The notes under the pieces are model-generated. The model saw only the letters and a program-made list of their open reading frames with translations. It was not told where the DNA came from and did no database searches. A DNA stretch of 64,000 nucleotides, from positions 23,895,786 to 23,959,785 of the forward strand of contig JACAXG010000002.1 of NCBI GenBank assembly GCA_018881555.1, written 5' to 3'. The stretch is from Amblyornis subalaris. Lineage: Eukaryota > Chordata > Aves > Passeriformes > Ptilonorhynchidae. Positions 12,981-26,819 of the stretch are shown here, piece by piece. Both the position numbers and the translations under genes were made by a program. Positions within the stretch are counted from its first letter, which is position 1; each line of letters starts with the position of its first letter.

Positions 12981-15179
12981 ACTTCCCCCAAGGCTGGACA
13001 GTACTTCACTGTAAAAGCCAGCAAGCAAAACAAACTCACAGTCCTCCTGGGCTGCAAAATGTTATTTGCAATGTTTTTTTAATGAGATCAGCCTATTGAA
13101 GTACTCTTCTTTTAACATTTGTCACAACAGATGTTATTTTTANACAATACTTATACACATCCTTTTTAAAGTTTAGCCATAATATTTGACTGGAACTATT
13201 TCCNGCGGTAATGGATTCTGCAGGTGAAGTCCACACAATGCCTAGGAGAGACACTTCCTTNGCTTTTGTCTAAATATAGTGGTCAATAATGCAACTACCT
13301 CCACCTAATCTCATGTTGCTTCAGTTTCATGATAACCCCAATATATGTAGATGTTGATGCCAACAAGCCTTTTTAAACCTAGCTCATCTCTTTTCTTTCT
13401 GTTTTTTAAACTGAAAAAAAAAAAATACTTCAACATATGAGAGGAAACAAATCAGAGCGAAATTACGAAATTCCAGGAAGTACATTTGGCAAATGTTGCC
13501 TATTTTCTGACAAAACAGGCCACATAGGAATGTAAACAACTGAGATAGAGAAAAATTATTTGCTAATAAAACATGTATAGGAACAAACTCATGAGATGAC
13601 TCTTGCATCTGATAAGTAAAAAACAGATCAGAATTAAATGAACCCTATTCAGCTGAACAGGTTCAGGTTTGAAGCTCCTGAGTNTACATGTGGGAGCAAC
13701 ACCTGAGTTTTCATTTTGAAGCTTTATGATGAGGAACCGAAGAGGAGTTCCTAATTTTTTNAAATTACTGCATAATTACTTGTGCTTTGTACACACTTGG
13801 GCCATATATCTGGCTAGACCAGGGGAAGGAAAGAGCAAAATTAGGAGCAATAATTTGAACAGCACATAAACTAAATCTAGCTCCAATGTGAATTTTGAGA
13901 NTTCTGATATTTTCTGATTTCCAAAACTACTCGAGATCTCCTCTTACCCTGGAATGAGTTGAAGGCATTTAGGCTCTTAATCCTCCACAAATCCTGCTGC
14001 ATAAAGTGTGTAACTTTAGCAGCCCAACTTTAGACTTTGAAAAAAGAAGAGGGGAAGTGCATGAAGTTGTTTGAAAAGTTTTCACTGAATTAACAAACAG
14101 GCAACATCTGTGAAACAGCAAAGCTAGGTAATATTTTAATGGTGAAAGCAAACATCAACTATTTCTTTCAAATGTGGCCAAGAGTACACAGGCCTACTGG
14201 AGTCATGAGACCAGAACAGCAAACAAGAGGGACCATGGTGTTAAGAGCGTACTGCTGGGAACGGGGAATCCTGGTGCTCTGGATCATTTCTGGGCTTTGT
14301 CTAGTGCCTGTCTAAAGTAAACTGCCTTAAGAGTTTAGGCTGCCTACAGCTCTTTCCTGGTGCTTTTATTTGCAGCAGAATGAGTAACAGCAGCACGGCC
14401 ACCAATTTTTCCTCTTTGACCCTGCTTCCGTAAGAAGGCATTCNCAACCACTGAACCCAACTCTAGCCTGGAATCCTTGGATCCTTACCAGATTTCTAAA
14501 CACCAAAATGTGCAAAGCCAGAAAATATGCATCTAGATGCTAGGTTCATGGCAAGATGAACTAATTCCATCCAAGTACATATGAAGCTCTCAGACACCTG
14601 CATAGTTTAGGTAGGGAAAGAGTTGCCACACTGAAATTAAACATGCAAATTTCATCTAATCTTTGCTTTGGTTTTCTAAAAACTATTTTTTGTAAGTTAT
14701 TCTTCAGCCTGTTTAAAATTGCTACCAGAATGTCCACACTTAGAAAAACAAATCAACATTCAGGCACCTGAAAGACTGACTTGATTTCCAGAGATGCTAA
14801 GCAGCCAAAGTTTGCAGCTCCTACTGAGACCAGAGTCTACCTATATATTTACATGTTAGGTAGAGGATGGCATCAGCATTTAACATGGCACATATGCCAC
14901 TGGGATTCCAGTAATAAGATTTTCAGAAAATAAGGTGTATAACATATGGTAACACTTTAAGAAGAGGGGGAAAGTGGTAAAAGAGAACATGAAAAATAAT
15001 GGGAACCAGCTTTATGCTACNGGTAAGCAGCTGGATAGTAAAACTATGGTCTTTTTCTTATATAGAATGACTCCCTCTATTTTTTTTTAAAGGTGTATTT
15101 TTATGGTTTATTTGTGATTAATTTCCCAACAGAGCAATATAACTCCCATTAAACAGCAGGTAGGTATAATATTAGATAT
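12981..15179. other. Unassigned non-coding stretch
   Basis: No gene or element is recognised. Frames are at most 74 codons. Several Ns occur (for example in 13143-13262). A purine-poor strand segment at 13384-13430 contains a 12-A run. Confidence 0.55.
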
Positions 15180-16200
15180 TTCCCAACAGTTCTATATTCT
15201 TCCCTTTAACCCTTGACTCTCACTCTACTTTTTCATGTAGCAGNAGTCCATTACTCTGTCGCATCTTAAAAAATCATATTTAACACAACTTAGCTCATCA
15301 GCTTTAACCTCCATCTTTTNCTTTTTTCAGCTTTCATCTCAATGTCATTGTTTGGAGTTCTTCTTCAATCCTAGATACTTCCCAGTCTGGTAGTTTCTCA
15401 AAATTTTGCTACAAAAGTCTCTTAAAAAACAAAGCTCAGAATCATGTATACCTCTTCTCTCTTCCTGACCTACCAATGGGGTTTTTATTATCAGCAGTGC
15501 TTCTTTCCTACCTCCTCTTCTTTCTTGGATTTTATGCTTCTTTCCTGTTTAGCTGTCCTTCTACTTTCAGTTTTTCCTTAAGTTTCTTGGTGTTACTTCT
15601 CTTTTCCCTCTTCGCTTGATGTCTATGTCTTCTCATGTCCTTCATCACCTCCTTTTCTTCTCTGTGGTAATTNCTTCCACAAAACCAAATTCAGGTAGCA
15701 TCTCAACTGAATATCTCACAAAACGATGTTTTTTACTTGAATTTCAGTTGATACCATGCAATCCCAAATTTTAGCCTCTGACATTTTCTCAGGGATGTCT
15801 AGCTGTCAGCTGCATTGTGTCATTATTAAAAAAGAGCACATAATGTTCTTCACAATGTTCCTTTTCTAAGTTTCTGTGGAAAATATCACCATTTAGCCTT
15901 TCATTTTGGCATGTCATCATGCATAATCTTCGATTGCAGCCATGACCAGAGCTTCATATATGGATAACCCATATGACCTCCTGGAAGCATTTTGATTCAT
16001 GTTGTGCCTTGGCTAGCACAGCATCCTTCTTCTGGTTTAAATGAAGACAGTTTTTACTTGTGCATCTAATTAATAATTTCACTTGTCTTCTGTTTTGACC
16101 ATGTCTCTGCTCTCTTTTACTATGATATCAAACATAAACATCTTCCTTTTCAAATCACATTATGTCCCAGTCTTGCTATTTCTGCTCACATACATATAAC
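15180..16200 (+). mobile_element. Probable ancient L2-like LINE relic
   Basis: The plus strand is pyrimidine-biased, as the 3' part of L2-clade ORF2 tends to be. Between about 15790 and 15945 the order of short words resembles an L2 ORF2 C-terminal block as I remember it: GGGATGTCTAGCTGTCAGCTG, then AAAAAGAGCACATAATGTTC, then CTGTGGAAAATATCACCA, then GCATAATCTTCGATTGC. Each matches only loosely. If correct, the insertion long predates the CR1 copies in the window. It could be chance similarity within a T/C-rich tract, and the ends cannot be placed. Confidence 0.35.
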
Positions 16201-19200
16201 TGACCTTAGATAGGCTCACTCTGTGAGGAGGATATCCATATAAANATATAGGATCTCATTTTTCCAAAAGTGGCTTAAAATGTCATGTTTGTCAAGAGCG
16301 ATTACATGTTTTGCACATATATTTCAGATATGCAAANGCCTTTTATAAGTAGTAGAATAACACAGTTATAGGTAATCATTTATATGCAATAACTAACAAT
16401 ATACACTCATTTTTATGCCATGTGTCATTATTCAGATGAGAAGTTATTCGTTTTTGTAAAAGAAAATATTTTTAAAAAATCCTTTCTGACATCATTATTC
16501 TTTGTTCACAAACAATTTTTGTCAGGTTTCTAGACCCTGTTTTACAGACATGCTTCTCCATCTGTTTTTTTTCTGGAATTCCATCTATTCGAAGACATCT
16601 TCATCCCACCCCGAAGTTAAGATCAGTGAAAACACAGGTATGTCCAAGGTGCACAGTATGCTCAATAGCTTGCCATAAGAGTCTAAATTCCCTTCTCATG
16701 ATGTTCATTCTACCCAACACTCCTTACAAATGTAACACTTAAATGCGATCTCTACTCTCCAAACAAACCGTGTGATAGAGTTCCTTGCTTTTTTGGGTTA
16801 GAATGATTCAAACCTTCTAAAAGACAACTGAGGGGTTACTGCATAACCAGAATAAACTGATGAATAGGAACAACTGCCACTGCTGAAGTCCTCCGATGTT
16901 AAAACATCTATCCCTTTTCTGTTGTAAGCTTCAAAAACTTACCAAAGAAATTTCCTATAAAGGACACATGAAAACACAAACTCACTCTTCAGGGCCTTTT
17001 GTTGGTCTCTGTTAATATTTCTCTTGGCTCTTTCCCACTGACATTTTTAAACAGTTTTTGGACCTTGTGTGCCCATATAAAGTGCCTTAGTATTGGATGT
17101 AGGAGAATGGCAGTTCAGCNGTTGATTTTGTCATAGCATTACCCTTGTAATTTCCCTAACAAGTTCAACTTTGCAAAAATAACAACAATACGCTTTTTCT
17201 AATTTGGCACAAGCCACTCACATGACTATAAACCAGTTACTGTGCTGCCATTCAGGCTGAAATTGGATTAAAGAAGTGATGTGGGGACATCAAAATAAAT
17301 GATGGAAAATAAGAACAAATAAGAATTCCAGTAAAATAACAGAACAAGAATGTTATGTCTTGCCTTGAGTGGATTAGTGGAAGATAAAAATATTATCATT
17401 GAAAAACAGCTGATGCTGCATGGAAAAGTCNGAAAATAATTCTGTTTAGAAGCAAACCTACACAAACAACTCTTTTCCCCCATTCCTTAGTGCCATCACC
17501 ATTTGCATTGGGTCAGGGGAGGCCATACACACAAATTCTGACTTTGGGCCCTTTGGTGATGACTGTAAAGTCTGTTCTTAANCTATGCTAGAATAATTGT
17601 CCCAGCTGGACTGGATGTGAGTGACCCAATTTTCANCTCAGTGCTGGATTTTCAGTGCTGTCTGTATGATCCTTAAGTTCATGTCATGACCAGTTTTCTT
17701 AGGTCATTGCGAGCCTTGAAGACGAGTATGTGTTTTAAAGTTCTTCTGAACTGATAGATATGCATTCCACTAGCTGTGCAGTATTGAAAATTACTTACAA
17801 TCACTTATAATGAATGAAGCAAATACATATGGATGGAAGTAACCGTGTGGGCACTCAGCATACGATCATGTTTTAAGAACGTGGACATTTAAAATAAATA
17901 TGCTGTAAAAATACTCCCTGGCTTTAAACAGAGATAAATCAACACAGGATTCAGTTACCTGCTGCTCAGATTTGGTGTGTTAATTTCTNATTGTTATGTT
18001 GGTGTTCACATTCAGAATGTAATGCTAATTATAATGATCATTGACAACTTGGACATCTTCTGTTCAGTAAAGACAAAATAAGAAATACTTTTATACCCAC
18101 TGTAAGAGATAACTGCAATGATTGAACCGTACTTCTAGCACAAAAGAGTTTAGCTTTAAGTGACCAGAGTTGAGACCAAAANCAAATTTCACTATTAAGT
18201 TCTGTTTTAACATATATAGTGTATGTTAGTGCATACTATTCTCAAATCTAGGTTAGCTGCATGGAAGTCTTTGTACAAAAAAATAGTAGCTGGAACATAG
18301 TACTGGAAAATAGTACTGGAACATATCTGACTGAAAAGGTTTGATTTCATCTCCCATCAGAACCTCATAAGCTGTTTCCCACAAGATCCATGGGAAAATT
18401 AACTGAGGTGGCTAAGAAGCACATAAGAATACAAAGAAGGATAGAGCACAATTTTATAAAAATCCAACAACCAAGAATTTTTTAAAATATTTGGGTTTTT
18501 AAAGAATATTATATGATATGTAAGTCTCATAAAAGGTATATTTGAGCAGTATTATGAGTGTGATTTCCCCTGATCTCCAAAGATGTTGCTCACACATTAG
18601 TCCCATTCCAGACTGACAACAGTGAAAGTAGATATGATAGCCTTATCTGCAGAAGCAGCCTAGTGAAGAGGAAAGTGGTGCTAGCTTTCTTCCTAACAAT
18701 CGACCAGTATATCTTCACACAGCCACAAAGGAACCATTTCTAGGCATCAACAGGTGGTCTTTGTGCTCACTCAGCCTATGATTTTTCTGCAGAGAGTGCC
18801 AGAGTAAGTACATTTCCAAGAGCCTCTAACCTTCGAAGAGAATTTTTGAAACAACAAGTAATTTCTCAGAGCTGCAGTGTAAGTTGGAAGGGAGGTAGAA
18901 CACACTTAGGGAGTCAGAGCTGAGAAAAATGCACCAGAGTAGTACTTTGGCAAATGTTCCATAACACTGCAGCCAAATTAACTCACTGTTTTCTGTGCTT
19001 TCTTTCAACACAGTGGGGCTGGACATAATTCCAGACTGTTTCTTCTACTACTTTTATACATGTCGAGTCGTTTCTTGAAGGACTGATGCACAGAGACAGA
19101 CAGCCTTGTTCTACTTTTTATAATCTTGAAGAAATGCTTTAAGCCTCTGCAACATGTCTTACTTGCAAATCAGTTTTCAGATTCTATTTTCCTTTCACCT

Positions 19201-22200
19201 TTCTTGTACGCCTCCCCAGATGAGTTCACCCATCATTCTTTGCCAAAGCCTCTGTGCCTGGAGACTATGCTCTTCTGATCACACTGTGGCCAAAATCTAA
19301 CCATCAGCAAAAAGCTGTCATTCAGCTCTGAACTGCAGTCCTTTCCACAGAAGTGGAGTTTTATTTGGCTATCCAAAAACGAAATCCCTATATCCTTAAA
19401 GTGAAATTGCATTAGAGGAAATTGTGCACTCCGTCACTTTGTACACAAGTGACTGAAAAAAAAAAGCAATGGACATCTTGAAGGTTGTGTCCTGCCCTAT
19501 AATAAGACAAATAGAAGATGGACCTTTAATTGGCTTCATTGGTAATGAAGTTACAGTTATCATGGAAATTAGGATATATCTTATGAAATGTACATATACA
19601 TATGGCTTTCTCTTCTTGATCATTTGGGGAAAAGTCATGTCATACCATATTTAAGATGCCATGAGGAACTAGTTTTATCCACCCTTTCATTCACTCTCTC
19701 TGCCCCCTCTTCCTTTCATTTTGACTGATTGCTGAAGTGTCAGGGTTAATAAATCTTCTCTTCAGTTCACATAGTTGTCCTGTTGTCCAGTATCCAGGAA
19801 GTAGCACAAAGCATGATTTTGCCAAGTCACGATATCCTCACTTCGTGTGAGTGGAAGAGTTTCCTGGGGAGAAGGATAAGGAAAATTGCATTACTAGATC
19901 TCCCAAACTTTAAGCTTAGCAACAGCTTTGTCCCAGAGAAAATTATTCAGCTTGAGCTTCCCTAATGAATAATGTAGGGGCACTTGGAGTACCAGAACAA
20001 TCTTCTTGCCATTTATGGATGCTAAGTTACCCCACACAAAAAGCAAGATGCTAGTTCTGTAAACAGCTATTCTTTGGTAAACATTTTGGAACGCCTCCTT
20101 TTTCCACCCACAAGTGAAGAAATCTTCTTTGTGCCTGTAAAGCTAAAACAGCCTTAGCAGAGAAAGTCTGTGTTAACCTCCTTCACAGAAAGAGCCCGAA
20201 CAACTTTAAGATGTGCTTTGAATTGGGAAATTAAAAAAAAAAAGAAATTCTTGGATTTGGTCTCCAGGGCAATATTTTGCCAGCATGCAAAAACATTGCA
20301 TACCCTACTACAGTTTTCCTGGAGATAATGCAAGGAGAGAGTACCAAATCATAACATGAAATTTACTGGGATATATCAGACTCTTGATATAAGGTCTTCC
20401 TTTAAATAGGTTGAGATTTTCTTTCTGGGAGATGCCATATGAGGAGCTATGTCTTGAAACTGTAATACTTTACTTGCTGTGGTTGCTTTCAATCTGCATT
20501 GAAACTCAGCATAAGCCCAGTCTGCTTGGCAATATAAGCACAAGGATAGGTAGAGTGTGTCATCANGAAAAGACTTATTCACCCTCGCCTCACAGAAACA
20601 AGGTCATGTCAAGATCATCTCAGAAAGAGATGACATCATGTAGGCCATGGTTTTTTTCACCCAGACCTCTATTTAACTAGAGTGTATTTCTGAGTGTAGA
20701 GTAGAGCACACTGCAGGGGTGTTCCATGCTTTAGCATTCACTGTTCCTAATCCTGAATAAAAAGCTTACTTTGAACAGCCCTCATACCAAAATTTCATGC
20801 ATCACTTACAAAGTATTGGCAGAGCTACACTAGTTTTTAGGGAACTGATGCCAGCATTCCTGTCTAGAAACATCCTGAGCCATAAGTTAACTAACAAGTT
20901 CATATTGTTGCCTGTACGATTTCTTTTCTCTACCAATTTTGGCTGTGCCACCAAATTACTGGAATGTGCTGACAGGACATCCAGTACACTGTGAGGGTAG
21001 CATTCAACACAGTGCAAGAAGAACGGGTCTCATGAGATGTTAGAGCAGCTGCTACATCCCAGCACTGTTTCAGTTTATAAGAAAACTTATATCTGGCAGG
21101 GCCTTCTGAACACATTCAGGACACGTGCTAAGACTTGGAAAACTGTTGGCTTTGGGCAGTGTGGCACACATGCTTCATTGCTTTAAAACTTGTGACTTCA
21201 GTGGATGGAGTTAATCCTGATCTACAGCTTAATTCTGTACCCATGGGGTTTTTTTGTATGTCGTTTTTTATGAGCTGGTCATTCAAGTCAGAGGAGCAAA
21301 AGGCTTGATATCATCCCAGATATGCATTTCTGAAAGAGACTGTCTCCTTGATGGTACATTTCCTGGGCATGAAAATGTTTTTCAACTTTGCCACCTACAA
21401 TAAGGTTCACCTCAGGATTTTGTAGTTTCTCAGGTTTCTCTCAGATAACTGAATTCTTCAAGTTAGCTTGTAGGCAGCTCTGTATAAATATTATAACTAG
21501 AAAAACTTGGTTTAAATCATTTACATCACAGTTAATCCAAAAGGATTTTGAAGAACTGGGAACTGCAGCTCTTTATTCATCTTAAAGAATACATGGAAAG
21601 TTCTGGGAATGGATTTTCTTAATTTTTCTATTCCTTTTGGCAAATGAAGGACTTCCTTAAAGCAATCCATTAAGAATTTCAAATTTCAATGCTACTTTTC
21701 TGGACACACCTTAAAGGAAGCTTGTTCCTCAAATAGCGTCAAACATTATTTCCCATGAATACAGACTCCTTTCACGTATCTCAAACTACTACTCCAAAAA
21801 TCACACACCAAAACCAGCTAAATGTCAAAAAAAAATAAAAATTCTGAGTCACTTTATATTTAGACTGCTTCTTTAAAATAGAAGTCTTCTTTAAAATTAC
21901 TGTCTGATATCTTTCATTAGACTACTTATAAAAACATTGTTGGAACTGTCTTAGGAAATAAAGTAAGTTCACTGTGGTTATTTGCACTTGCTGGAAATGT
22001 AGTTGGAATTTCTGATTTTACATTTTTTGTGGCTGGGTTGGGTTTTTAATTGCATATGGATAGTGTGAGTTCAGAAACTCTAGATGTGTGAGTCTTCGAG
22101 TACTCGGACCGTAAACTTCAAAGCTTACCCCAATAAATATCTTGGGTATCTTTATAATATGTAGTCTAGCATCAGATGAATTAACAGAGAATTAAAGAAT

Positions 22201-22270
22201 ACTTCCATCACAGTAAATTAATGAAAATCATGCTTCAATATGTAGAGTAACTTGTCCTCCACAGCAGAGA
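16201..22270. other. Unassigned AT-rich non-coding stretch
   Basis: I recognise no gene or transposon in these six kilobases. The longest open frames (80 codons minus at 19396-19638, 89 codons plus at 20411-20680) overlap other frames on both strands and resemble no family. Three degenerate 13 to 14-bp tandem units (TAGTACTGGAA core) lie at about 18285-18324. Confidence 0.55.
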
Positions 22271-22858
22271 TGCTGGGTGATGGTTAACCCTTGGGGACAG
22301 CTCAGCCCCACACAGCCACTCACTCACTCCCCCAAAGTGGGATGAGGGAGAGGATCAGAAGGCTAAAAGCAAGAAAACTCATGGATTGAGATAAAGACAG
22401 TTTAATGAGTCTTAGCAAAAGCTAAGTGTGAAAGCAAAATAAGGAACTCATTCACTACTTCCCACAGGCAGGCAGGTGTTCAGCTATTTCCAAGAAAGCA
22501 GGGCTTCATCATGGGTAATGGATACTTGGGAAAACAAACTCCAAACATCATACGCAACACCCCTTCTCCTTCTTTCCCCAGCTTTATATGCTGAGCATGA
22601 CATCATATGTTATGGGATATCCCTGTGGTCAGCTGGGGTNAGCTGTCCTGGCTGTGCTTCATCCCAACAATTTGTGCACCCCCAAGCTCCTCGCTAGTAG
22701 CGTGGGGTGAGAAGAAAAGGCAGCTCTGTGTAACCACTGCTCAGTGATAGCTAATAAATCCCTCTATTATCAACACTGTTTTCAGCACAAGTCAANAAAC
22801 ACAGCCCTGTACCAGCCACTATGAAGAAAATAACTTTATCCCAGCCAAAATCAGTACA
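22271..22858 (-). mobile_element. Solo LTR of an avian endogenous retrovirus
   Basis: Read on the minus strand this is a complete LTR: it starts TGTACTGATTTTGGCTGGG at 22858, has a TATA box (TATAAAG, plus-strand 22582-22588) shortly after GTCATGCTCAGCA, and a polyadenylation-type ATTAAA (plus-strand 22401-22406) followed by the conserved CTGTCTTTATCTCAA block. It closes with a region of the GGGGCTGAGCTGTCCCC type near 22271-22310. I recognise it as an LTR type common in bird genomes, but I will not name the subfamily. No gag, pol or env sequence and no second LTR lie beside it, so it is a solo LTR left by recombination. A target-site duplication is not evident, so the outer ends are good to a few bases. 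Confidence 0.88.
22582..22588 (-). promoter_or_regulatory. LTR TATA box
   Basis: TATAAAG on the minus strand, in the expected position between U3 and R of the solo LTR. The copy is diverged; activity cannot be judged from sequence. Confidence 0.6.
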
Positions 22859-24889
22859 GGTGAGCAATGAACATTCCTAGCTATTGAACTACTGCACCAC
22901 TAAGCCCTATGCTAGAAGCGCCGGGAAGGGAAAAAATCACTCCCTCTAAAAGTATTCTGTAGAATCAAAATATTTGACAATCATGTATGTTTGTCATACA
23001 TGGAGATTTGGAAAATATGCTTACATATGTAGCAAAATTAGACTTCAACCAATTTTAGACACTTCAACTTTTGGAGGACTACCAGTTCAGCTCTGAAGAG
23101 ACAAATGTAAGAAATCATATGAAGAAGGTTTCTGTAGGAGGTTTTTGTTGGAGTCTTGGGCTCTCAAACTCTTCAGGAGTGCTCTGATCTAGTTCTTTGG
23201 TCTAAAATAACGTATACAGAAGAGATAATNAAAAAAGTCAGATCAGATGCAAAATTCCACATCATTCCTTTTCTTCATTTGCAAAGTTGACATCTATTCA
23301 AAATGGTCAGGTTACACTGGTCATAATGTCTACTTTCCTATATCCATATACTGGTGTCTGTATTAGCTGTACTTGTAATTCATGTTTGCACTTTAGACTT
23401 GTAATTTGCACATTTTCTAGGAAAAGCCAATAGATTTACACTGGAGAAAAAGGATATGTGAGAAGGAAACTGTCTATGTAAAATATGTAATAAATGTAGT
23501 GTTGTTTCTTTAAAGTGGGCTGAAGGTGCTGTGCAAGCTAAGCAACTGGGTCAGAACCGGTTTATCCTGCATCATCCCACCAACCTCAGCAAACAAAGAC
23601 AACTCTGCCCAGCACATAAAAGTAGGAATTATAATAAAATCCCATCAAGTCCTATTCATAAATTCAGCTTTATAAGAGAAAGTGATTCTTCCAGTCCTGA
23701 AAGCATAAATAATTTTCCATATCCAANATTTTTGCTCTTTTGTAAAACTGACAGCAGTCTGTGTCAATTATTAATATCAAATATTTTCTATTTTGTAAAA
23801 TGTCGTGCAGGGCCATGCAAAAGCATCTCAATCTATACACAGAGGACTTACATATGCTTCCATCCAAATCTGTCACCTTGGCAAATACTTCTGGTTTATG
23901 GTATATAAGAAAGGATCTCAGATATGTTTATGAAAAATTCAAATTACTGTTCTCATACCACTAAAAAAAAAATCTGTTTTATGAAGTCTNATCAAGGTAG
24001 AGTAAAATACTATCAATGAAAGGTTCAAAATACTCACATAAGCCCAGATTTGGATAACTAGAAAAGCAAAGAGCTAAGTAAGTCTTCTGGTCACAATCCT
24101 GTTTTTTAGGATACTGGTTGTAGCTAAATAAGATTATGGTGTGTAATAGAGTTGATTTGCAGTCTTCATCACTTGGATGTCTCCAGTGTTCAAATTTTGC
24201 CTTTTGGCTACTTTCCTGCTGAATGAACTTCCATAAGGAATGCGCAGTGCTCAGCATTGTTGGTTTTCTTCTTCCCATTGTCTCTGTCAAATGGATAAGG
24301 ACTACATATTTCATTTTATTCCTGAGAGCATGAGCCCAGAGGTCAGAGAGACTTTTTATGTCCTTTGATATCTGCAAAAGGAGCACCTCCTGGATCCTGT
24401 ACCAAGTTATCACAACAGTAAGCCTGCCTTTCCATCTTCCTGGNTTAATGTGATATTATCCGAGGCTATTTAATGAGTTTCAAGTGAATGAGTTCTGAAG
24501 TGGCCCCAATTTTTCTAAAGCCTCAAGCTCTATTTTTCTACTCTCGGAAGAGGAGACAGACCTATAGACATCTGGTCTTTGCTGNGTCTAGAAATTACCT
24601 TTAGTTTTAGATAATTTTTAATTTTTGGCATTAGCTCTGTGAATGAAACTAGTTCCCAGGAATATAAAATCCAGATAGCTCGATTCAGGCTGACTGATAT
24701 TGTCCAAAAAAATAAACAAATNGACGTGAAAACCCTTCTGGGGATACAGCTCAATTTTAGCACATCTGTTCATTTTCTCAGAGCAGGCACATCCCCTGGT
24801 ATCTCTTAGCTTTTATTAGATTCTGCAGATGCTGAATACCCCATCTGCGCTCGTCACTGCAAGTGAGAAAAGCTAAATAGCAACCGAGG
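22859..24889. other. Unassigned non-coding stretch
   Basis: No gene or element is recognised. It contains one of the window's longest frames, 144 codons on the minus strand (23979-24413), and a 125-codon plus-strand frame (23531-23908). Neither shows a domain, and both have composition typical of chance frames in AT-rich DNA. Confidence 0.5.
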
Positions 24890-25255
24890 TAAATGACACC
24901 GTCTCAGCACTTGGGAAGCACTGCTGATGAGGCCCACCAGGGCTCACAAGGGTTGTCACATGGCAGCCTGAACTCCTGTGCCTGGGAATGGTGGGACAAG
25001 ATCCGAGGGCAAAGGCAGTGCCCTCACACCAGACTGCAGCTGGTGCACCATGCTGGGCTGCTGCTGCCCCTTGGCCGGGCCAAGCAAGGCTCTTCTGCTG
25101 GGAACTTGTTGGAGCTTGACTCATGCCTTTGCCTTGCCTGCGCAACACATTTGTGTTGCAGAGTCTCCAGGGAATTCCCACACCCAAGACAAACACCAGC
25201 AGGCTTCCTTCCCAGACTTTACTGTGACTTTTCCCTATACGTTTTGCTAGTTTGC
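24890..25255. other. GC-richer islet, no element recognised
   Basis: This stretch is visibly richer in G and C than its flanks but has few CpG dinucleotides, so it is not a CpG island. It is open on both strands (127 codons plus at 24893-25276; 143 codons minus at 24873-25304), as expected where AT-rich stop codons are scarce. No motif supports either frame. It may be an unrecognised old repeat or an isolated conserved element. Confidence 0.4.
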
Positions 25256-26819
25256 ATGTTGGCTCTTCTTGCCTAATGACTGTGCCTATTGAAACTGTTC
25301 TCATTTCATCTGAGGTCGCCTACACTAAAGTNTGCCTGAACGGACATGATTCGGTAGAACAGGCTTCCAAGAGACAGTTATTCTGCAATGAAAATTCAAA
25401 GGACAGTGATTTAAGAAAAGACACAGTTTACACTTGACCCCTCTGTTCACTGAAAATCCAAAAGACACGACTATATGCTTGGATGTAAAAACAGTCCCAG
25501 GAGCTGGAAAACAACACATTCTTTCCTTCGCTTGTAGCATTTGAACGTGAATAAAATCCTAAGTTTAACAAGAGATCTATCAATGACTCATATAAAAATA
25601 AAAAAATATGTAGTGTGTGAGTGGATAATATGATACGGCCNGTAGAAGTTGATAGAGTTACTGGAATTGTGTCCTATTAGACCATCTCTCTATCCTGATT
25701 TTTGTGCAGTTCCCACTTCGTTTGAGGCCTGCAGGTGAGAGGGGAATGCACTGATCCTTCCACAGAAGAAGCGAGATGCAATCGAGAGGAGGGTTTGGTC
25801 ACACAGTGTCCACCAACAGGCAGTATAGATGTGTGTTCAAAATACTGCATTCCAGCACATTCTCAGCATGTTATGTGCTCTCCTCGGGCCTTCAGTGTCC
25901 TGACCCTGACATCAACCCCCTGAAACAATCACCTCACAATAGGACCAACACTTTTGTTGCCCACAATTCTGTCAGACTTCAGCAATTTCTTCATCTGAGC
26001 TCAGAGCCCTTCCTTCCACAGCAGGTGTCCCCGTGGCAATCTGCTATCATTTCTTTCCCAGTTCTCAGGTCAAGCATTGCCTCTGTTCCCTCCATCCACG
26101 TCTCATTTCTCATCCCAGACTCCTTGTTGAACCAATTCTAAGCATTGGGCTTGCCTCAGGCTGCTATAAATTTGTTTTCTAAACAACACTTTAACGATTT
26201 CCAAAAGCTAAATTATTGGGGAAGAGACAGTTTGTTCCAGTTCTTGACTTCTTCATTGTGTAACCCTCTAACTCCTCCATGGCTTGAAGCTGTAACTTGT
26301 AAATCCTAGTCGGTAGCATGGTCCCTCTGACTGGGAAGATGTAATTCNTGTCTTTGCAAAAATCTGCTTAACCTTGTTCAAGTCTCTTCATGAATCCTCT
26401 TGCTGAAAACACTAAAGAAAAAACAAGGCATCAACCCAGAAAAACTAAAAACTGGGCATACTGTTTTTCATGGAAGGTTGTTAGCTCCCNCCATGCGGGG
26501 TGGGAACAGAATGCCAGACTCTTTTGAGCTTGCACTGATTTTCTGCTGGCATCCAGCTCGAATCTAGGAGAGAGCTGGCTGATTTGAAAAACTAGGGTTG
26601 CTCATAATGGCGTTATGAAGCTGAGGGAAATGAGTCAATGAGCACACATGGCAACAGTGGGACCAGATAAAGCAAGAACTAGAAGACAGAGTGGAGGGCA
26701 GGGGTGGGAGTAGGGATATGGAAATCAGTCAAACCAGAGTTTGGATGAAGAAGTATGAGAGAGGAAGAGTTTGGGACCAAAAAAATTAAGACATTAGGAG
26801 AGGGCAGAGGAAAGCTCTG
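25256..26819. other. Unassigned non-coding stretch
   Basis: No gene or element is recognised. A C/T-rich plus-strand segment (about 25860-26140) yields a 121-codon frame (25776-26141) rich in Ser, Pro and His, consistent with base bias. About 26680-26830 is purine-rich on the plus strand and grades into the U3 of the next LTR. Confidence 0.5.

Noticed and set aside
23979..24413. 144-codon minus-strand open frame
   Set aside because: No domain, signal peptide or recognised motif; contains an N near the end; about one frame of this length is expected by chance in 64 kb of AT-rich sequence.
24873..25304. 143-codon minus-strand and 127-codon plus-strand frames
   Set aside because: Both strands are open because the segment is GC-richer; neither has a motif, so I list only the compositional islet.
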